DNA of 64,000 nt. Source: Pyxicephalus adspersus (Eukaryota > Chordata > Amphibia > Anura > Pyxicephalidae). This document shows positions 49,680-60,350 of this stretch, piece after piece. Every line of letters starts with the position of its first letter. Position 1 is the stretch's first letter. Under the pieces are notes generated by a model. The model saw nothing but the letters and a program-made list of their open reading frames with translations, was not told the DNA's origin and did not search any database. A program made the translations under genes and the position numbers. The stretch is from contig NC_092862.1 in the NCBI RefSeq assembly GCF_032062135.1, positions 65,738,933 to 65,802,932 on the forward strand, in the 5' to 3' direction.

Positions 49680-52371
49680 CTGTGCTGTAGTATTAGTTTT
49701 CAAAATGAAAGTAACATTAATCTTCAAAGTCCACAACAGAAGAAGTTATTCAAGTTGTTCTGTCAGCAGTTTAACTCCTCTTGTTTTTCATTCTTTGTGG
49801 GGACTTGGCAAATTTAAAAAATCTTCAGATTTCAGTAACTCCCTGCAATAAGATTTTCATTCTGTTAAGCTCATCCACATAAAGATCTGCAAAGTTACAG
49901 TTTGTTCATTAGGGTATTATGTTTTCACCAAGTTGCCAACCCTTTAAATACAATAAAAAATTATACAATTTTAAAATATTAATTATTGTTCACGTATGCA
50001 CAAAGCATTGTCAGGCGTCACTGACTGCAATATCCTTAAACAATGACAGTGATGTATAGTTCTGCCCCAATTTTCTTTAAAAGCTGATCCAGTGTGCCAA
50101 GTACATCAGTATTACACCTTTCTCACTTTTCTTTCTCATCCAAGAGGAAAAACAGTGTTCCCATATCAACAAAACCAATACATCATAAAAAAGGACTCAA
50201 AGAAACTTCCCTGTAGTTAAAACACTTTTTATTCCCTACCAGCACCAAAAACACCATTCTGTTCTAAGTGCCAGTATGTAATAAAGATTGTTTTACCCAA
50301 GTGGAGATCCAGCCTGTTAACATTTGGACCACACAGACCTGTAATAAGACTTAGCTTTTAATACATACAACATAGATTCCGTAAGGTTAGGAGTCCATAA
50401 GGTGTATTTACCCATTCCTAAAAGGTTATCCCTAAATGAACTTCCTACAAATTCTATTATGGGGCACATCTATCCAAATGGGATTCAGGCAGTTTAACTA
50501 CATTTTGCCAGATTTCCTCTTAACCTTGTTTTCACCTTTTTATTAACATAAAGTAAACCTCACAAACCTGGGCTATTAACACTGAGCATATGATTTTTAT
50601 CTTCAGTAAAAACAACATGTCAGAAGGATTAGTAAAGCTAGAGATTTAGGAAGTTGAACCTATATACAAATCTTGTTGGGGCCCATTACAATACAATGCT
50701 CGGCACTGCAATATGTTGAGTTGTGTTCAGTTAGATGATGTGATTGGGCTTTAAAAGCTAAGCTTGGTTTTTATACCTTCTGGACAAGAAATGGGATGGG
50801 AAGCCTGAATGACCAATGGGGCACCTAATATGGTAGTAGAGCCAATCTCCCCCATACCTAAAAAGGTGGAAAGTTACATATAAATTCAACCTCCTAAATC
50901 TCTGAATCTGTTGTTTGTTTTAACATGCACAATAATTATTTTGACAAGTTTTATTTGTCCAGGTTTGTGACAGATTTACCTGAAAGGTCATCCATACCTT
51001 GTTCGTTTTAGGGAAGAACACATCTGCCAAATCAGACCTTGTGAAATCCACTAAGTTTTTACTACAATATATAGAAGAAGAATAATAATAAAGCTTTATA
51101 TTTTTCAAAAATAAAACCTGAGTAAGTACTTAAATATGAGTTGGTATCGGCCTCTTGCAATCTATTATACGTCAGTAAACACAAGTTCAGGAATGAGAGT
51201 CAATGACGTGCGATGCAAGCAAATGTGCTGATAATGTATATGTTATTAGGGGGGATTGTCTGGCAAGCAAGCTGAGGAATAGACAGGGTACCCCTGTAAT
51301 CTATGTATGGCCTATACCTGTAACAGAGAAAGTAATGGCATCTGCTTGACTGAGTTGTGTGGTAGAGCTGTGTACATTTCAGGAATGTATCAACACTGGA
51401 AAAAGAAAAATGAGAACAAAATTTAGCCAATCTTGCCTAAATTTTCATCAAAAAAAAAAGCAACATTTGATCAGGTTGCAGTGGTAAAAACTTTAAATAT
51501 GTACTTATTTTCCCATCTCTAGTTTGAATGCATCAACATTAGTGTTTTTTTTTTGTTTTGTTTTTAGGGACTGCGCAATATACACATTTCATTTACTCAG
51601 AATCTTAGTTTTCGCTGTTGGAATATTGGCCTGCTTTTCCAAACTTTTAGGATTGAGTTGCTGTTTCAGCGATCACGCATGATATAATACATTTGAGAAA
51701 CTTCCCTAGCACACTGAATAGTAGTAGATAGGAGAAACTGCCTGACATTGATAAATCTGACCCTATAACTTACTGGGAAATCTGCTTACTAGACAAATTA
51801 GAGGAGGATTCTGCATTAAACCCACTTATATGTCCACTGCCAAGCCTTGTAGGCGCAAAATGCCTTAATGTACGGTTTTGAAAACCTCTGCTCATGTACG
51901 CCTGAATGATCATACAAAAAATAGCCGACATCCAGATGTGCTTTTTCCAGGAATATTATGTTTCTCAAGCCTAACAAATCTTTTCTGAATTATCCTTTTG
52001 TATTTTACTATAATTTTTCTTTTATCTATCAACATTTTGCAGATTACCATTGGTTAAATAGCAATTAAAGTGCTTTTCAATGCTAAAACATTACATTTTT
52101 TATTATAAATCACTGCGTATTATTCATTTATTTATTCTGTCTGCATCCCATAGGAAAGAAGGGGAAGGCCCAAAAAGAGAAGATTTCGCCAAGGAAAAAA
52201 AAAGTGGTCACCGGAACCGAGTATTTTGGATTTTCCTTCATTTGAAGTCCTCATAATAGTGGTCTTCAGGAAAAAGTGAGAACGATTGTCCTTCATAGGT
52301 ATACATTTAGCTACAAAATGCATAATATATGTATAATAAATATATATACTGAATATGTATATACTTATATA
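49680..52371. other. Intergenic DNA, nothing recognised
   Basis: AT-rich; no gene or clear element. Confidence 0.5.
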
Positions 52372-52409
52372 TACCTCCTATTGCGTGCTACTTCCCCCAC
52401 CTCTTAGAC

Positions 52410-52807
52410 CAGGAGTGACCACACTTTTTTGGCTTGCGAGCTACTTTAAATGACGAAGTCAAAATGACCTACCAACACACTTGCACTTAATGGGCCTGAT
52501 TTATTAAAGCTCTCCAAGACTGGGGAGGATACACTTTCATCAGTGAAGCTGGGTGATCCAGCAAACCTGGAATGGATTTCTTCAAAGTCATTTGCTATTT
52601 GCTAGCAAATGTTTTGAATCCTGGACCAGATCCATTCCAGATTTACTGGTTCACCCAGCTTTACTGATGAAAGTGTATCTTCTTCAGCTTTGGACAGCTT
52701 TATTAAATCAGACCCAATAACTCCTGAGCGTGCATTTTAAAAGGCAGGGCTTCGCAATCTACTCACATTGCCTTTGCGATCTACCGGTAGATTGCGATCC
52801 ACCCCTG
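52410..52807. mobile_element. Non-autonomous hAT-type element with 8-bp target duplication
   Basis: Inverted ends CAGGAGTGACCACA and (complement) CAGGGGTGGATCGCA are flanked by TCTTAGAC on both sides (52402-52409 and 52808-52815). An exact 8-bp duplication and CAGGG(G)TG ends are hallmarks of hAT transposons. No transposase. It is itself interrupted by the MITE at 52491-52716. Confidence 0.85.
52491..52716. mobile_element. MITE nested inside the hAT-type element
   Basis: Long inverted arms: TGGGCCTGATTTATTAAAGC at the left and the complement of TGGGTCTGATTTAATAAAGC at the right, extending through GATACACTTTCATCAGT on both arms. About 226 bp, same family as 40090-40295. Confidence 0.85.
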
Positions 52808-52955
52808 TCTTAGACTATAAGCTCAGTTGGGCAGGGTCCTCTACTCCTCCTGTGTCGTTGTTTGTAACTGTCCATCATTTGCAACCCGTTTAATGTACAG
52901 CGCTGCATACTGTGTTGGTGCTTTATAAATACAGTTTGATATTAATAATAATAAA

Positions 52956-53428
52956 TAACATGACAGCAGCATAATGATGCATATTAATGACCATTTACAA
53001 TAGATACATGCAACACTGCCAGTTTTGTTTGATCTTATAAGCAGATCATCAAGTAGTTATGAAAATCAGTAATAACAATCAGGAGTTTTCCCAGTTTTGG
53101 TATAAGGATGAAGCTTGGAGCTAATAAGGATCTGGTTACTTTAGGATGCTCTAACAATGCAGCTTTCTCCAACACGATCAGACTTCCTTTTTTGAGATGT
53201 CTCAATGAGAATGACACTGAACATTGGCTATCCCCCCAGCCCTGTAGATCTGTGTAATCCTAAACACTCCCCTGACTCCAGCATGCCATGGCAGACGTAA
53301 AGCAGCCTTTTACCTTGGAGTCTGGCACACTGGCGTGTGGCTGTGTTGACTGAACTGTCTAAATGAGGTTGATAAATGGTGTAATTGCGTGTATTAGAGG
53401 AGGCAGCTAGGAGGATTGGGTGCAGCAA
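52956..53428. other. Intergenic DNA upstream of foxf2
   Basis: Nothing coding. From about 53228 GC rises toward the foxf2 promoter; this part may be conserved. Confidence 0.4.
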
Positions 53429-53965
53429 TTCCTGCCCAGATGACGAGTGGACAGGGGCCAGATGGAAGGGGTGGTCCCTGCTCTACATCGTTCTGATGTA
53501 TTCAGGGGGGTCTGAAGGAGAAAAAAAGGAGAGAGAGAGTAAGGTTTAGGAAAGTAATAGGTGGTCGGGTTTTGTTTGCTTGATGTGACTTTCTTCTTGT
53601 AGGGTTAGTAGAGACAGAGATGGCCACAGTGTGGGGGACAGTGTTGGAGCAGTACTAATGGGGTGCAGATAGTGGATTGGGAAGGATCAGTCCCTGATAG
53701 GGATCTGCATGGACTGTGCACTCCCAGGCAGTCGCTGCTGTTCTACACAAGGGAAGTTATGCAGACAACTGAGCCCTCGGATTTTAGCAGCTCTTTCCTG
53801 AGCTGATAGTGCCACTCAGCGTCTCAAGTTTTTGGACTTGATCCCTCCAAGGGATTTCATGTCCTCTGCAGTCTGCAAGAGGTAATAGGTCATCCAGTTT
53901 GCGAGAAGTCATTGTACTAAAGTCTGGAGGATCATACCTAACTCACAGCCTGCTGCCACTTTCAG
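53429..53965 (+). promoter_or_regulatory. foxf2: foxf2 upstream region / 5' UTR
   Basis: The 0.5 kb before the foxf2 ATG is less AT-rich than the surrounding DNA and free of recognised repeats, as expected for promoter and leader. No clear TATA box is seen. Two upstream reading frames are present: 53709-53801 (30 codons) and 53859-53885 (8 codons, MSSAVCKR). The main ATG has only a moderate context (C at -3). The transcription start is not determinable here. Confidence 0.45.
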
Positions 53966-54923
53966 ATGACCACCGAGAACCCCAGCCAGCGCTTAGATCC
54001 CTCATCTAGCCCTAATACTGGGGCTCTGCAGCCTGCACTGATCAGCCAGCCACCAGCAGCCATGGACACCTCCTCTTCTTCATCCAACAAGACCAAGAAG
54101 CCAAGTTCAGGGCTCAGGCGTCCTGAGAAACCCCCATATTCCTACATCGCTTTAATAGTAATGGCAATTCAAAGCTCTCCAACCAAAAGACTCACCCTGA
54201 GTGAGATATACCAGTTCCTACAAGCCAGGTTCCCCTTTTTCAGGGGTTCTTACCAAGGTTGGAAAAATTCTGTGCGCCACAACCTGTCCCTCAATGAGTG
54301 CTTCATCAAGCTGCCCAAAGGACTGGGCAGACCTGGAAAGGGCCATTACTGGACCATAGACCCTGCCAGTGAGTTCATGTTTGAGGAGGGCTCCTTCAGA
54401 AGAAGACCCAGAGGATTTCGGAGGAAATGTCAAGCTCTGAAACCTATGTATAGGATGATGAATGGAATAGGTTTTAGCACTTCTATCCTTCCTCAAGGAT
54501 TTGATTTCCAAGCCCCACCTGCCTCCCTGGCATGTCATAGTAATGGCTACAACTTAGATATGATGACAAACTCTATGACTGGAGGATATGACAGCTTGAG
54601 TGGAGGTCATCATGTCCCACATATGTCCCCCAACCCTGGCTCTACATATATGGCCAGCTGTCCGGTGTCCTCTAGTGGGGACTATGGACCAGACAGCAGC
54701 AGTAGCCCTGTCCCTTCTTCTCCAGCTATGGCAAGTGCTATGGAATGCCATTCGCCTTACACAAGCCCCACAGCTCACTGGACATCTTCGGGGGCCTCCC
54801 CTTACCTGAAGCAGCAAGCCATGGCACCAAGCAATGCAGCATCTGCCAGCATTCACTCAGGCATGTCTTCCTACACCTTGGAACAGACTTACCTCCATCA
54901 GAACAGCCGGGACGATCTCTCAG
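53966..54923 (+). CDS. foxf2: Forkhead box protein F2, coding exon 1 (joins 59721-59887)
   Basis: Nuclear forkhead transcription factor of mesenchyme; exon 1 encodes residues 1-319 of 374 plus the first base of codon 320. The forkhead domain lies at about residues 53-150, from [19 protein letters not shown] through [18 protein letters not shown] and [20 protein letters not shown] to [10 protein letters not shown]. Downstream come FOXF2-type blocks: [50 protein letters not shown] and ECHSPYTSP. The start MTTE matches the FOXF2 N-terminus, and the N-terminal linker is much shorter than the Ala/Ser-rich one of mammals (human about 444 aa), which explains the smaller size. The open frame continues past the exon, but the family sequence stops matching at DDLS, exactly at a tcag/gtaatt donor (intron starts 54924). 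FOXF1 is the alternative; linkage to foxq1 and the MTTE start favour FOXF2. Confidence 0.96.
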
Positions 54924-55940
54924 GTAATTTACACAACATTTGGATACAATGTATATGGATCTTAGTGGTTCTGTGCAGGGAAAAACATTGTAACCACATT
55001 GTTACAATATTACTAAAACACTGATACCATGTACATCTTTCTTGTTCAAGGTTAGTGCAAGTTAGACAAGAAAATAAAACATTTAATGGGTTGTTACTAA
55101 AGGAGTAAATCATTTTCACTTTGCAAACTAAGTGTAACTAATTGAGTAGAGTTAAGCTGTATCCTCTTCAATCATTCGATAACCACAATCCTGTTTTTTT
55201 CTGCACATTATTGTTTAAAGTTAATACACCTAGGAAGATGAATGTCATCTACTTTAGTCAGCCAAGTGTAGAATACTCAATAATGAGAAGAGAAATATCA
55301 GTTAAATAGAGTAGGAAGGTTGGATTACCAAAGGAATAGATATTGTTCACTTGCAATGTAATTGTCTGCAAAGATTATAGTATTAGGTTTTCAATACAGA
55401 GTCATTTATTTTTTTTAAACATGCACATGATTGGAAGAATATACTTTTTTTTATTTGCTAACATCCTCTCTTAGTAGTAAACTTAGTATTCTTTCATTTA
55501 CCTCCTTGATTAAAAAAATAATTTTATAGATAATTCTAGGCTACTCTTCTTTTATTCTGCTCTGTAATATAATTTTACATCTGATAAAATACCAATTTAG
55601 CTGTTTTTACTATTGCCATCAGTCAGGAATAACGCTGACAGCACCTTAGCGGGTGACTAGTGCAGTGTATTTATTAAATTAGCAGAGAGGGGCACGTAAG
55701 AGGAGCTGGAGGTTGAATAACTCTGATCACAGGTCATGTGTAAATCACAAGTAAATGGGGCTCATGGGACAGCACATTACAGTCATTTATCAACATTAAT
55801 ATGTAATGCCCGCTTCAAGACTTTAGCCACCACTATTTCTTATATTTAGTTCCTATTTTGTCCATTGTTTTATCTAGGTAATCATTATTACATAGGCAGT
55901 CATTAATAAAGAACATAGTGGACTTGTGTCTGTGTGTATT

Positions 55941-55947
<7 letters not shown>

Positions 55948-56007
<60 letters not shown>

Positions 56008-56008
56008 G
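55948..56008. repeat. (TG)n(TA)n microsatellite
   Basis: About 11 TG units followed by TA units with one TACATA interruption. Confidence 0.95.
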
Positions 56009-56984
56009 AAGCAGGGCTGCACTATTGTATTTCTGGCCAGAAGTGAAATTATACATTTCTTACATTTTTACATTCACCTCTCAATGGAGTTGATTCCTTA
56101 GCTTTAGACACAGGACACAGGAGAAATATAAGGCAGCAGAACATACTGGATTTGTACTGGGAAATTTGCAAATAGACCTTTTAAATACAGGTCGCAGAGG
56201 TTAACTAAACAAAGACAGTCTAAGCTGGACCACACCGAAGAGGATTTGAGCCTGACTTAACCCACATGAGAGCAGCCTCTTGTTCAATTTTATGGGAATT
56301 TCAACAAGTAACAACTGCAAAAAAAGAAAAAAAAATGTCTCACTATTTTTTTTTTCATTCCACCCTTGTTGAAGTGTCAATCACGTCCTGGGGAGCCAGG
56401 CAGCCCTGTTATCTGTGAAGATATCCCCTATGGGAGTTTATCTGTATAATACATGTATAATCCAGGATTGTGTACTTACTAAAAGAGATTACACTGGCTG
56501 CATATCTGCACCCTGAACATGATTTGATTAGTGCACGGGAAAGCAGTTGTTTTACTTTCATTGAAAAGTTTCATATATATACCGTTATTCACATACAGCA
56601 ATAAAAACATACCTATACATATAGATGTAATAGCAGAGTTGTAACAATAGCAGAGTTTTGTGATTAATTCACTCTACAGAGCTATTTATTATTTCATTAT
56701 TCATCTAAAATGTGTCTATCGTTATGATTAATATTATGATCAGATATACCTAATAGATAAAATATGTGCCTATTGTTAGTGTGCCCTGTAACATTCTGAT
56801 GTAAATATAAATACAGGTATCATCAATAGATTTTACAGCAATTTCTTACTTTTCTTCAATGCTCATAGCTTACACAGTTATTTTCAATCTGTGTTCATAA
56901 TTTAACTATTGAGAATTCATTTGATATTTGCAACCTGATAGACAAGTAAAATAAATTTACCCAATGAAAATAGATATATTAAAT

Positions 56985-57046
56985 CCATTCAGTTTAATAA
57001 ATAAGTAATACATGAGATTAAATTACTTATTTATTAAACTGAATGG
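56985..57046. repeat. Perfect 25-bp inverted repeat in foxf2 intron
   Basis: Arms 56985-57009 and 57022-57046 are exact complements over 25 bases (left arm begins CCATTCAGTTTAATAAAT) around a 12-nt loop. Could be a young short MITE relic or a locally formed palindrome; a pre-miRNA is unlikely because the stem is AT-rich and perfect. Confidence 0.92.
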
Positions 57047-57369
57047 CGTTTTACTCCATCTAATTATTAACCACGTTCCAGTCTTTCATATTTATTACGA
57101 TTATTGTAAAACATCTGCAATCTATATGTTTGTTTGTATGAATTATTTCAGACAAACAAATATATATCGATTGTATTAGTTATATTTCGTCCCATAAAGC
57201 TAAGAACTTTAGCAATTTTCTAATATGAGAGAGAAGGATTACATAATAGATGCTTTACTAAATCAGACTCTTCAATGAATTCAATAATACAGAAATAATT
57301 TTATTAAACCTATCATGTAAAAAGCAAAATCTGCTTTATTTTTTTTTATCTGTACCAGAATGGGTATTT

Positions 57370-57500
57370 AAAAGGGTCTATTTATAAAGGAATGAATGTG
57401 CGTTTGGTGACGAATTATTCACTGTCAATTAAAACGCATGCACTTGAAAGATTTATTTGCAACGAATGTTTTCCTAATGTCAGGTTCACTGCTTTATACA
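57370..57500. mobile_element. MITE-like fragment in foxf2 intron
   Basis: Starts GGGTCTATTTATAAAGGAAT and ends near AATGTCAGGTTCACTGCTTT; related by eye to the elements at 17000 and 42720. Confidence 0.4.
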
Positions 57501-57563
57501 TACACCTGTAAACAACTATAACTTGAAGATTGTCAACTTCATATATAATAATTAATCCATATA

Positions 57564-57595
<32 letters not shown>

Positions 57596-58079
57596 CAGTA
57601 AGCTTTTAGCATTACTGTTTAGCATTACTGTGAGCTTTAAAAAGATTTGGTTATTAGGAGGAAACATAGACTAAATATGGCTTTAAAAATAAAGCTAATA
57701 TAGGAGTATATATATGTATTATGGTTATTATTAATGTTGTTGTAAATATTATTTAGCTACCCATTTAGCTACAGGGAATTTTGCAGCTTTGCAATTAGCT
57801 AGGTTAAGTTATGGATATCATTAGGAAATAAGGGCTAATTATTATCATTTATTTGCTGGATTTCTTTACACCTATAAATCAGATTTATGACTTTTCAATA
57901 AACTTCCTTCCTGTCCTGCCAATATGCCATCCACATCAAAGTTAAGCCCCACTGTGTATTAGGTCCCATATGACAATTTGTAAATCAGGCTAGTAGTAGA
58001 TGAAAGATTAGATAAGATTAGGCAGCATGGTGTGGCACATTACAGTACTTGTGCCTGTACAAATGTCTCTGCAAATCGG

Positions 58080-58500
58080 CAGCGTTTTCACTTAATTAGC
58101 AGAGCACAAAATTCTTCTCTTTAATTAGGAAGTCCAGCAGCTCGTTAAAAAGCTTACTCACCTTTTACATGCGCTAGTTCACCTTGAGGAGAAGGCAACT
58201 GGCCATGTATTAAAAATTCATTACATAATGAGGTGTCTGCACAGATTTAATGAGCCTTGTGAAAATAATCCCCATTTTAAAGGGACATTCTTAACTAATT
58301 TTACATAAAATAATGCCAGCCTCTAAAAGTTTGAGCCCCAGAAATGAATGTGCTTTCATGTTGTAATACATGCAATATCCAGGCAGATTAGAAGCAGAGC
58401 GCCTGTTTTGTTGAGGTTTTGAAATACATATTTTCTCACATTGTTAATCCATGGAAACTAATTAAACCAGGGCCATAAATAGGAAGTTTGGTAAGATTTA
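58080..58500. promoter_or_regulatory. Candidate conserved intronic enhancer of foxf2
   Basis: Repeat-free, complex sequence with two TAATTAG homeodomain sites (58093-58099 and 58122-58128), further ATTAAT/CTAATTA sites and few simple repeats, 1.2-1.6 kb before exon 2. Regulatory role is inferred from texture and motifs only. Confidence 0.3.
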
Positions 58501-58639
58501 TATGGAAATATATGAAGGTGCTGGCAATACTGGAGAGAGCAGTCAGTGAAAGTGCAGTATTGGTAACAAACAGTCAAATGAATTGTTCATCTGTGGTGCA
58601 AAGTTTTAGGCTAAACATATTTTAAAGGGCCACTGAAGA

Positions 58640-58860
58640 TACAGGGGTTGATTTACTAAATGTAATGAAACTGATCACATGGAAAGTAAATCTTAACAGA
58701 GTGTAGAAAGTAAAATAAAACTGTGTTCACTTAAAGCAACCAATCATGTAGTTTAAATCCATTTTTATTTTATTTTCCCAGTTCATACAAAGTTAACATA
58801 AAAACGCATTGTGCACTATCGGTGAAGGGAATTTGTGCTAAGTAAAGATTAACTTCCATT
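58640..58860. mobile_element. Possible MITE (GGGGTTGATTTACTAAA-type)
   Basis: Starts AGGGGTTGATTTACTAAATG, a phrase typical of dispersed frog MITEs; the right end is not clear. Confidence 0.35.
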
Positions 58861-59720
58861 TATTTTTTAGTTTTTAAAAATTAAAATATCTTTGTCTTGT
58901 ACATGTTGTGTGTTGTTGTATGTTTCAGACTTTCAGAACTAGACATAGGTTGGAAAGTAGATACTGAATATAATGTTATTAGCCACATTTATTTTAATTA
59001 TTGTCCCATGTTAGTTGCCATTGAGGGCACATATACAATATGTTATTATTTTACTATTTGTGTAAAAAATAGCTAAAAAAATAATAATACTCATAATAAA
59101 AAACAAGAATGTCGAATGCATCATATTGGATTGGGGATCAGCTTACCAAGAACTTTGCAGGGTGAAAATTATTTATTTCCTTATTACATTCTCATCGGAT
59201 CACAGGACTGATAATATGTGGGAAACTATCATTAAGTTTTGTTGGCATTCTGTGTTTTACATGTTTTTTTGGGGAATATTAACTATTGTATGTAAACTAA
59301 TTTAAAATTTCTGATAAGTAATAGTTTAATAAAATCACACCCTAGAGTTAGAATTAGGGTTAGCCCATTTTAATTCTTAAATAATAATTTAAAATGCTGA
59401 GTCAGTTACTATTTACTTTGTAGAAAAGATACCTATTGAAATTTGATGAATTTTGGATTGTGGGTTTTTATTTTCCTAAATAAGCCTGGAAAGGTTGTTT
59501 TGTGCAGTGATTTCTGCTAGCTGTGCAGGGGTGTATTAAACATTCGGAGAGGGTGAAGGTTGTGTAGTATTATGTAATGCTCCTTTCCATCACCAGTGAA
59601 AGGCAAATAGAGTTCTTTCAGCAGGTGATCACTTTGGCTTCCATGTGATGTGTCAGTGAGTGTCTGGTGACACAAGCGCTATGTGCTATCTTCTAGTAAC
59701 TATTTGTATTTCCATTGCAG

Positions 59721-59887
59721 TGGGATTGCCTCGTTACCAGCACCACTCCTCCCCTGTGTGCGACAGAAAGGATTTTGTTCTCAATTTTAACGGGATTTCT
59801 TCTTTCCATCCGTCTGCCAGTAGTTCCTACTATCATCACCATCATCATCAGAGTGTCTGCCAGGATATAAAGCCATGCGTTATGTAG
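59721..59887 (+). CDS. foxf2: Forkhead box protein F2, coding exon 2 (C-terminus)
   Basis: This exon supplies codons 320-374 and the stop. It follows an acceptor with a pyrimidine-biased tract (tttccattgcag) ending at 59720. Joining to exon 1 is phase 1: the G at 54923 plus TG here makes Val-320, giving the family sequence [16 protein letters not shown]. The tail contains [19 protein letters not shown], a five-His run (residues 358-362) and ends [12 protein letters not shown], the highly conserved FOXF C-terminus associated in the family with transcriptional activation. The exon is too short and lacks its own start, so a translation from an upstream ATG (59660) reads intron sequence and should be ignored. 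The coding total is 958 + 167 nt. Confidence 0.95.
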
Positions 59888-59940
59888 ATCAGACCAACAA
59901 AACTCAATGGGAAGGACAATCTGTGTGTACTGTACTGAAG

Positions 59941-60350
59941 TGTGCTATGAGGACATGGAGCACCCCAATGCTGGGCTTGTCTCTTGTAATGCACTGTGCT
60001 ATGAGGGCATGGAGCACCCCAATGCTGGGCTTGTCTCTTGTAATGCACNNNNNNNNNNNNNNNNNNNNNNNNNNNNNNNNNNNNNNNNNNNNNNNNNNNN
60101 NNNNNNNNNNNNNNNNNNNNNNNNNNNNNNNNNNNNNNNNNNNNNNNNNNNNNNNNATGCACTGTGCTATGAGGGCATGGAGCAGACCAATGCTGGGCTT
60201 GTCTCCTGCATTACACTCTGCAGAAATGGAGGACCCCAATGCTGGGCTTGTCTCCTGCGCTGCAATGTCCTATGCAGACAAGGACCACCTCAGTCCTGGG
60301 TTTGTCTCTTGCACAGCAATGTGTAATGTTCTCAATGCTGGGTCATGTAG
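59941..60350. repeat. 54-bp minisatellite in the foxf2 3' UTR
   Basis: Tandem units of 54 bp sharing CCAATGCTGGGCTTGTCTC. Clean units lie at 59941-59994, 59995-60048 (which ends exactly at the assembly gap), 60163-60216 and 60266-60319, with a 49-bp unit at 60217-60265 and a decayed partial unit after 60320. Units before the gap differ from each other by about one base; those after it are progressively diverged. The period is a multiple of three, so long open frames on both strands are artefacts of the repeat. Confidence 0.93.
60049..60156. other. Assembly gap (108 N) inside minisatellite
   Basis: 108 undetermined bases. The repeat phase resumes at 60163, so the intact distance from 60048 is 114 rather than a multiple of 54; the true copy number is unknown. 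Confidence 1.

Larger units (their letters stand above)
52385..52955 (+). mobile_element. Retroposon copy F, split by a hAT-type insertion
   Basis: The start (GTGCTACTTCCCCCACCTCTTAGAC, to 52409) and the rest (TCTTAGACTATAAGCTC from 52808, through GGGCAGGGTCCTCTACTCC and GTGCTTTATAAATACAG to the AATAATAATAAATAA tail) together form the family seen at 44498. The break is the hAT-type element at 52410-52807. Confidence 0.8.
54924..59720 (+). other. foxf2: foxf2 intron 1
   Basis: A single GT-AG, phase-1 intron of 4797 bp, in the position where FOXF1 and FOXF2 genes carry their only intron. It holds a (TG)n(TA)n tract near 55948-56008, a perfect 25-bp hairpin at 56985-57046, a (TA) tract at 57560-57595, a MITE-like piece at about 57370-57500, a candidate conserved block at 58080-58500 and a MITE-like piece at about 58640-58860. 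No other coding exon is seen in it. Confidence 0.9.

Noticed and set aside
54218..54856. Minus-strand open frames of about 100 codons over foxf2 exon 1
   Set aside because: Shadows of the forkhead coding sequence; the same applies to minus-strand frames across foxq1 at 6918-7830.
54924..55024. Read-through extension of the foxf2 frame to a stop at 55022
   Set aside because: The family sequence stops at DDLS at a consensus donor and resumes as VGLPRYQ at 59721; the extension is intronic.
56985..57046. Hairpin considered as a microRNA precursor
   Set aside because: AT-rich, perfectly paired, short loop and no known miRNA seed recognised.
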